From Rhizobium sp. CFBP 8762 (GTDB taxonomy: Bacteria > Pseudomonadota > Alphaproteobacteria > Rhizobiales > Rhizobiaceae): a stretch of 64,000 nucleotides of DNA. Location of the stretch: NCBI RefSeq assembly GCF_014841565.1, contig NZ_JACYUD010000002.1, positions 476,628 through 540,627 of the forward strand, in the 5' to 3' direction. Shown here one piece after another: positions 59,246 through 64,000 of this stretch (position 1 is the first letter of the stretch; each line of letters opens with the position of its first letter). The translations under genes were made by a program, and so were the position numbers. The notes below the pieces were generated by a model that ran no database searches, was not told where the DNA came from, and worked only from the letters and a program-made list of their open reading frames with translations.

Positions 59246-60478
59246 ATGCCCCAGACAGAAGGAGCCCTTGGCTTGGTCGATCATCGCTCACTCGTTCTCG
59301 TGATCAATTGCGGCAGCTCGTCCTTGAAGTTCTCGCTATTTTCCGGGGACGACAGCTCGTCCCTCCTGTCCGGGCTGGCGGAAAATCTGGGGCAGGCTGA
59401 CAGCCGCCTGACTTTGAAGGAGAACGGCGGAAAGACCACGGTCGCGCTCGATGGTGGGCACGAGGTTGCGCTTCGCACCCTGATGACCATTCTGGATGAG
59501 AAGAATCTTCTCCATTCCATCGGCGCGGTCGGCCATCGCATCGTCCATGGCGGCGAGCGCTTTACCGCCTCCATCCGCATTGATGACGCGGTGCTGGCTG
59601 ATCTGGAATCCGTGTCGCGTCTGGCCCCGCTGCACAACCCGGCCAATCTTCTGGGGGTAAGGGTTGCACGGCAAGTGCTCGGTTGGGTGCCACACGTGGC
59701 GGTTTTCGATACGGCCTTCCACGCAACCATGCGGCCTGGAGCCTATCGATACGCCATTCCCACCGAATATTACCGTGATCATGGCGTGCGGCGCTACGGC
59801 TTCCACGGCACCAGTGCCCGTTACGTGGCGGCTCAAGCTGTTGAGTTTCTGGGCCTCGATCCCGACGATCATGGGCTGGTGATCGCCCATCTCGGCAACG
59901 GTGCTTCTGCCACCGCCGTGCGAAACGGACAAAGCGTTGATACCTCCATGGGGCTGACCCCGCTGGAAGGTCTGGTCATGGGAACCCGCTCCGGGGATAT
60001 CGACCCCGGCGCGATTTTCCACATTGCCCGCTCCGCCGGTTTGAGCATCGACGATCTGGACGCGATGCTGAACCGCAGGAGCGGACTGCTCGGCCTGTCC
60101 GGCCTTTCAAACGATTGCCGAACGCTGGAAACAGCGGCCTCAGAGGGACACGAGGGCGCACAATTGGCTCTGGATGTTTTCGTCCATCGCCTTGCGCGCA
60201 TCATGGCCGGTCTTGTGACCTCGCTCCATCGTCTGGATGCTGTTGTCTTTACTGGCGGCATTGGTGAGAACTCCGTACTGTTGCGCCAGAAGACCGTTGA
60301 ACGCCTTGGGCTTCTGGGCCTGACGCTGGACGAACAGGCCAATGCACGGATGTTTGGGGGCGTATCTGGCCATATTGGTTCAGCGGACCGCAAACCGTCC
60401 TCGCTGGTGATTGCAACCAATGAAGAATGGATGATTGCCTGTGACACGCGATCCTTAAGCAGCATGAGCATCTCATAA
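59246..60478 (+). CDS. ackA: Acetate kinase
   Basis: A 410-residue ASKHA-fold enzyme interconverting acetate + ATP and acetyl phosphate + ADP. VINCGSSSLKFSLF near the start is the phosphate-binding motif; further on GHRIVHGGERF, PLHNPANLLGVRVARQ, FDTAFHATM, YGFHGTSARYVA, IAHLGNGASATAVRNGQSVDTSMGLTPLEGLVMGTRSGDIDPG and FTGGIGENS are all conserved. The start is uncertain: ATG 59246 adds about 15 residues; a TTG at 59273 has a good AAGGAG upstream. Partner of pta 70 bases downstream. Confidence 0.93.
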   Translation: MPQTEGALGLVDHRSLVLVINCGSSSLKFSLFSGDDSSSLLSGLAENLGQADSRLTLKENGGKTTVALDGGHEVALRTLMTILDEKNLLHSIGAVGHRIVHGGERFTASIRIDDAVLADLESVSRLAPLHNPANLLGVRVARQVLGWVPHVAVFDTAFHATMRPGAYRYAIPTEYYRDHGVRRYGFHGTSARYVAAQAVEFLGLDPDDHGLVIAHLGNGASATAVRNGQSVDTSMGLTPLEGLVMGTRSGDIDPGAIFHIARSAGLSIDDLDAMLNRRSGLLGLSGLSNDCRTLETAASEGHEGAQLALDVFVHRLARIMAGLVTSLHRLDAVVFTGGIGENSVLLRQKTVERLGLLGLTLDEQANARMFGGVSGHIGSADRKPSSLVIATNEEWMIACDTRSLSSMSIS

Positions 60479-60548
60479 CCGCGTCACGGACTGCGGATTT
60501 GGGAGGAGTCCGCAGTCATTCGATAAATTGTAAATTGAAGGAAACGAC

Positions 60549-62693
60549 ATGGCCGCACGTATCATCTTCCTCGCCCCGGTTGCGCAGAATGTTGGCCTGA
60601 CATCCGTAACCCTTGGTCTGGTGCGCGCGCTGCAACGCGATGGCTTGAAAGTGGGCTTCGTCAAGCCCATCGCCCAGCCGTCCACCGCCGAACATACCGG
60701 GCCGCGCGATGGCAGTGGCGATACGTCCAGCTATTTTGCCCGCACACTGTGCCTGACGGATTCCCCGGAATCGATCCCCTTTACCCAAGCCGAAGATATG
60801 GTGCGCAAAGGCGAAATCGACGGTCTGCTGGAAGACATCGCCAAGATGACCGATGCGCTGCGCATCGAGCACGACGTGGTGGTGGTGGAAGGGCTGATCC
60901 CGCTGGCCAGCATGCAGATCGCCATTCGGCTGAACCTGCGCATTGCGCGAAGCCTTGGCGCGGAAGTTATTCCGGTGCTGAATGGCGGGGAGCTTGACCC
61001 CAAGGCGCTGGCCGATACGGCATCCATTGCGCAGCGCCAATACCTGCGCGAGGGAAACCTGAACTTTCCCGGCGTGTTGATCAACAAGCTGCCCGAGAGC
61101 AGCGACTTGACAGCGTTGCAGATGGAACTATCGAAACTCAATGCGTCCTCCGGCACCATTATCGGTGCCATTCCCTTCCAGCCGAATCTGAACGCGCCGC
61201 GCTTGTCCGATATCGTATCCTCGCTGGGCCTCACCATCGAGCAGGGCGAGGATCTGAACGCCGTGCGGGTGCACGATATTGTGGTGGCGGCCCGCTCCGT
61301 TGAAAAGATGATTGACCGTCTTGGCCCCGCAACCCTTGTGGTGATGCCGGGGGACCGAAGCGACGTTGCGCTTGCCACCGCGCTTGCGCATATGCGCGGC
61401 ATTCCGATTGCCGGGATGCTTTTGACCTGCGGCGCGCTGCTGGCGCCCCCGGTTGCCGAACTCATCGCCTCCTCCGGCCCCACAAGCCTGCCGATCCTGT
61501 CCACGCCGGATGATACCTATATCACAGCCTCGCGTCTGTCCCACCTCAGCTACCATGTCAGCAAGGATGACAACACGCAGATGGAGCGGGTCATCGACTT
61601 TATGGCCGAGCATATTGACACCAGTGCGCTGCGCAAACGCATTGGCATGCCCTCGGAGGCGCGCCTGTCGCCGCCCCGGTTCCGCAATCAGTTGATCGAG
61701 TTTGCCCGTCGCGCCAATAAGCGCATCGTCCTGCCGGAAGGCGAAGAGCCGCGCACCCTGCAAGCCGCCGCCATATGCCACCGCAAGGGCATTGCCCGTT
61801 GCGTTCTGCTTGGCAACCCGAACGTCATCCGCGAAGTGGCGAAAGCGCGCCAGATCGAACTTCCCGACGATCTGGAAATTCTTGATCCACAGGATGTGCG
61901 CGCACACTATGTGGATGCGATGGTAGAACTGCGCCGCTCCAAGAACATGACACCGCCGCAAGCGCTGGCGCAACTGGAAGACGCCGTGGTGCTCGGCACC
62001 ATGATGCTGGCCGTTGGCGAGGTTGACGGGCTGGTGTCCGGTGCGGTTCACACGACCGCCAGCACGGTGCGCCCTGCCCTGCAGCTGATCAAGACCGAGC
62101 CGGGCCAGAGTATTGTATCCTCGGTTTTCTTCATGCTGATGCCGGATCAGGTGCTGGTGTATGGCGACTGCGCCATCAATCCCAACCCGACAGCCGAGCA
62201 ACTGGCTGAAATCGCCGTTCAGTCCGCCGATACGGCCAAGGCATTTGGCATAGAGCCGCGTGTCGCAATGATCTCCTACTCCACCGGCACGTCCGGCACG
62301 GGTGGAGATGTGGATAAGGTGCGCGAGGCGACAGCACTGGTGCGCGCGCGCCGACCTGATATCGTCATCGACGGCCCCATGCAGTATGATGCCGCAAGCG
62401 TGGAGAGCGTTGGACGCTCCAAGGCACCCGACAGTCCGGTTGCAGGCCGCGCCAGCGTGTTCGTTTTCCCGGATCTCAATACCGGCAACACAACCTACAA
62501 GGCCGTGCAACGCTCCGCCGATGTGGTGAGCGTTGGCCCCATGTTGCAGGGCCTGCGCAAGCCGGTCAACGACCTGTCACGCGGCGCTCTGGTAGACGAT
62601 ATTGTCTTTACCATCGCGCTCACCTCCATACAGGCGGACCGCCAGCCCGCGGGTGGGTTTGAGGGCGCAACGACGATGTCTGCGAAACGCTAG
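60549..62693 (+). CDS. pta: Phosphate acetyltransferase, long form
   Basis: A 714-residue enzyme making acetyl phosphate from acetyl-CoA and back. The N-terminal 220 residues are a dethiobiotin-synthetase-like P-loop domain (FLAPVAQNVGLTSVTLGLVRAL), the middle a DRTGG domain, and the C-terminal 330 the catalytic PTA domain (RIVLPEGEEPRTLQAA, GLVSGAVHTTASTVRPALQLIKTEPG, GDCAINPNPTAEQLAEIA, SYSTGTSGTGGDVDKVREA, FPDLNTGNTTYKAVQR). The P-loop is degenerate: VAQNVG in place of the usual GxxxxGK. With ackA it forms the acetate/acetyl-phosphate node. Confidence 0.93.
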   Translation: MAARIIFLAPVAQNVGLTSVTLGLVRALQRDGLKVGFVKPIAQPSTAEHTGPRDGSGDTSSYFARTLCLTDSPESIPFTQAEDMVRKGEIDGLLEDIAKMTDALRIEHDVVVVEGLIPLASMQIAIRLNLRIARSLGAEVIPVLNGGELDPKALADTASIAQRQYLREGNLNFPGVLINKLPESSDLTALQMELSKLNASSGTIIGAIPFQPNLNAPRLSDIVSSLGLTIEQGEDLNAVRVHDIVVAARSVEKMIDRLGPATLVVMPGDRSDVALATALAHMRGIPIAGMLLTCGALLAPPVAELIASSGPTSLPILSTPDDTYITASRLSHLSYHVSKDDNTQMERVIDFMAEHIDTSALRKRIGMPSEARLSPPRFRNQLIEFARRANKRIVLPEGEEPRTLQAAAICHRKGIARCVLLGNPNVIREVAKARQIELPDDLEILDPQDVRAHYVDAMVELRRSKNMTPPQALAQLEDAVVLGTMMLAVGEVDGLVSGAVHTTASTVRPALQLIKTEPGQSIVSSVFFMLMPDQVLVYGDCAINPNPTAEQLAEIAVQSADTAKAFGIEPRVAMISYSTGTSGTGGDVDKVREATALVRARRPDIVIDGPMQYDAASVESVGRSKAPDSPVAGRASVFVFPDLNTGNTTYKAVQRSADVVSVGPMLQGLRKPVNDLSRGALVDDIVFTIALTSIQADRQPAGGFEGATTMSAKR

Positions 62694-62795
62694 AGCATAA
62701 TCCGATCGGAGTGAAACGAGGATCGATAAGATTATGCTTACTTACCAAGGGGTTAGAGCGCCAACCTGATTGAATCAGATCGAATGGCGCTTTAA
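62691..62795. repeat. 105-base dispersed palindromic repeat, copy 2
   Basis: Begins TAGAGCATAATCCGATCGGA directly at the end of pta and ends ATGGCGCTTTAA. The same blocks and length as 47195-47299. Its right end overlaps the 3' end of the GMC oxidoreductase gene, so it also lies between convergent genes. Confidence 0.75.
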
Positions 62796-64000
62796 ACCTT
62801 CGCCTTTATCGCATCGGCGATCTTTTCCGCCATCATGATTGTCGGCACGTTCGTGTTGGCGCAGGGAATGGTGGGCATGAGTGAGGCATCGCAGACGGAC
62901 AGGCCCTCCATGCCGCGCACCGCACCAGTCGCATCGGTCACCGCCATACGGTCCCCGGCAGCACCCATGCGGCATGTACCGGAAGGGTGCCAGACGCCGC
63001 CAACGGTCTGCGAAATATAGGCTTCCAGATCTGCGCGGTTGGACGCCAGGCGCTTGGGGTCGTCATAATTGGCGAGCATGAAGGGCAGAACTTTTTCCCG
63101 CAGGCTTCCGATTGCATCCAGTCCGACCGCGCCGACAGCGGTCACGATCTTCCCGAAGGTAGAAGGCTTGGAGAACCGCTTTCCAATCTCTGACATGCCG
63201 CCTGCATAAATGCCCGAGATCACCGCGCCAAGGCTCGGATCGGAGGTGAGACGCACGGCACGTTCAAACGCATCGGCCAGACGCACGAGGTCGCGGCGGT
63301 CGGACAACATGCGGAAATCGATCCGGGGCGGTCCGTCCGGTGACGCCGGGTTCAGCAGCAACTGGCCACGGGAATAGGATTTGTTGACCCAGAAAAACAC
63401 AGAGCCCAGCTGTTTGCCGACAGAATGCCATGCTGCACGGGTTACGAAGTTCATGTGCATATCACCCTCTGGACAGCCGTTGAGACCGGAGGAGAAACGG
63501 TAGCCAATGGGGATGTGGTAGTCCGGCACGCCTTTCTGGCGGGCATCCCGCTTGAGATAGGGCACGAGACCGGCCGAAGGATGCTCCATAAGGTTTTGCC
63601 CGATGCCCGGAAGGTCATTCAACACCTCCACGCCGCAATCGACCAGATGGGTGGCCGGACCAACGCCGGAGCGCATGAGGATGGCAGGCGTCGCCAGCGC
63701 GCCCAGCGACAGGATAATGCGCCCGGCACGCAACTCTTCTTTGACCCCGTCGCGCACCGCAATCACGCCCTCGGCTTTTCGCCCGTCGAAAAGGATGCGC
63801 GAGACCGTGGTTTCCGTGCGGATTTCCAGATTGGGGCGTCGGCGGACCTCCGGCGTCAGATAGGCCCAGGCGGTGCTGACCCGACGCGCCTTCTCGTCCA
63901 TGTTGACAGCCATTTCAAACAGCCCCTCCTGCCAGACGCCATTCTGGTCCGGCAAAAAGGGAATGCCCCGCTTCTCGCAAATGGCGAGCATGGCCCGGGT
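62792..64000 (-). CDS. GMC family oxidoreductase, choline-dehydrogenase-like (partial, C-terminal part)
   Basis: The last 403 codons are in the window; the 5' end is beyond the right edge and the N-terminal FAD-binding domain is largely missing. Visible are GRIILSLGALATPAILMRSGVGPA (the second GMC signature), and the end GGVWHPSGTCRMGAAGDRMAVTDATGAVRGMEGLSVCDASLMPTIPCANTNVPTIMMAEKIADAI, with the catalytic His in HPSGTCRM and the His/Asn position in PCANTN. It oxidises an alcohol or polyol with FAD. Function beyond that depends on the missing part. Confidence 0.85.
   Translation of the reverse strand, partial: TRAMLAICEKRGIPFLPDQNGVWQEGLFEMAVNMDEKARRVSTAWAYLTPEVRRRPNLEIRTETTVSRILFDGRKAEGVIAVRDGVKEELRAGRIILSLGALATPAILMRSGVGPATHLVDCGVEVLNDLPGIGQNLMEHPSAGLVPYLKRDARQKGVPDYHIPIGYRFSSGLNGCPEGDMHMNFVTRAAWHSVGKQLGSVFFWVNKSYSRGQLLLNPASPDGPPRIDFRMLSDRRDLVRLADAFERAVRLTSDPSLGAVISGIYAGGMSEIGKRFSKPSTFGKIVTAVGAVGLDAIGSLREKVLPFMLANYDDPKRLASNRADLEAYISQTVGGVWHPSGTCRMGAAGDRMAVTDATGAVRGMEGLSVCDASLMPTIPCANTNVPTIMMAEKIADAIKAKV

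Noticed and set aside
61128-62510. Antisense open frame of about 460 codons opposite pta
   Set aside because: Shadow of a strongly conserved gene, no motif in its own translation.

Overview
The window looks like chromosomal or chromid DNA of an alphaproteobacterium of the order Hyphomicrobiales (Rhizobiales); I do not assign a genus. It is moderately GC-rich and densely coded on both strands, with many ATGA stop/start overlaps. Order-typical signs are EcfG-type (GGAAC-N16-CGTT) general-stress promoters, the carboxynorspermidine dehydrogenase/decarboxylase polyamine route, several ABC sugar importers, LacI regulators, and palindromic intergenic repeats. I saw no rRNA, tRNA, CRISPR array, insertion sequence or phage gene, and no gene-free stretch longer than about 200 bases.

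Layout. 1-3089 (minus): a UgpA/UgpE/UgpC-like ABC importer (one permease cut by the left edge) with a cytoplasmic metallophosphoesterase. 3204-4172 (minus): a DUF3833 protein and a general-stress-protein-26-like flavoprotein. 4311-9151: an SDR, a PagL-like protein, a histidine phosphatase, short-form 6-phosphogluconate dehydrogenase, an aromatic-acid-type MFS carrier and a 52-residue protein. 9247-17805: eight glycosyltransferase-type genes around a sucrose-phosphate-synthase-like protein fused to a HAD phosphatase; the glycan made is unknown and no flippase or polymerase is present. 17999-22489: a TonB-dependent siderophore receptor, an AraC regulator and an MFS exporter.

22608-39330 is a catabolic island. 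An FAA hydrolase, an enoyl-CoA hydratase and a type III CoA-transferase are divergent from an RbsABC-type importer whose twin-domain ATPase is split in two genes, followed by an M24 peptidase. Next is a six-gene minus-strand operon (Gfo/Idh/MocA oxidoreductase, TIM-barrel isomerase, DUF4432 epimerase, SDR, lactonase, LacI) divergent from a second LacI. The two halves may serve one carbohydrate-derived substrate, but this is inference.

39449-41844 makes spermidine-type polyamines. 42026-44641 is a small general-stress locus: EcfG-type promoters face both ways between a three-gene minus-strand operon and a DUF3072 gene, and another perfect EcfG-type promoter at 42354-42378 reads into a region with no evident gene, perhaps a small RNA. 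44682-49121 is a LysR regulator with a zinc alcohol dehydrogenase, cupin, aldo/keto reductase and exported CMD-domain protein. 49272-53769 is a MacA-MacB-TolC-type exporter. 53903-59175 holds a membrane metallophosphoesterase, DedA, a 2'-5' RNA ligase-like protein, an MFS drug exporter and an NCS2 uracil/xanthine permease. 59246-62693 is ackA-pta. The window ends inside a GMC oxidoreductase on the minus strand.
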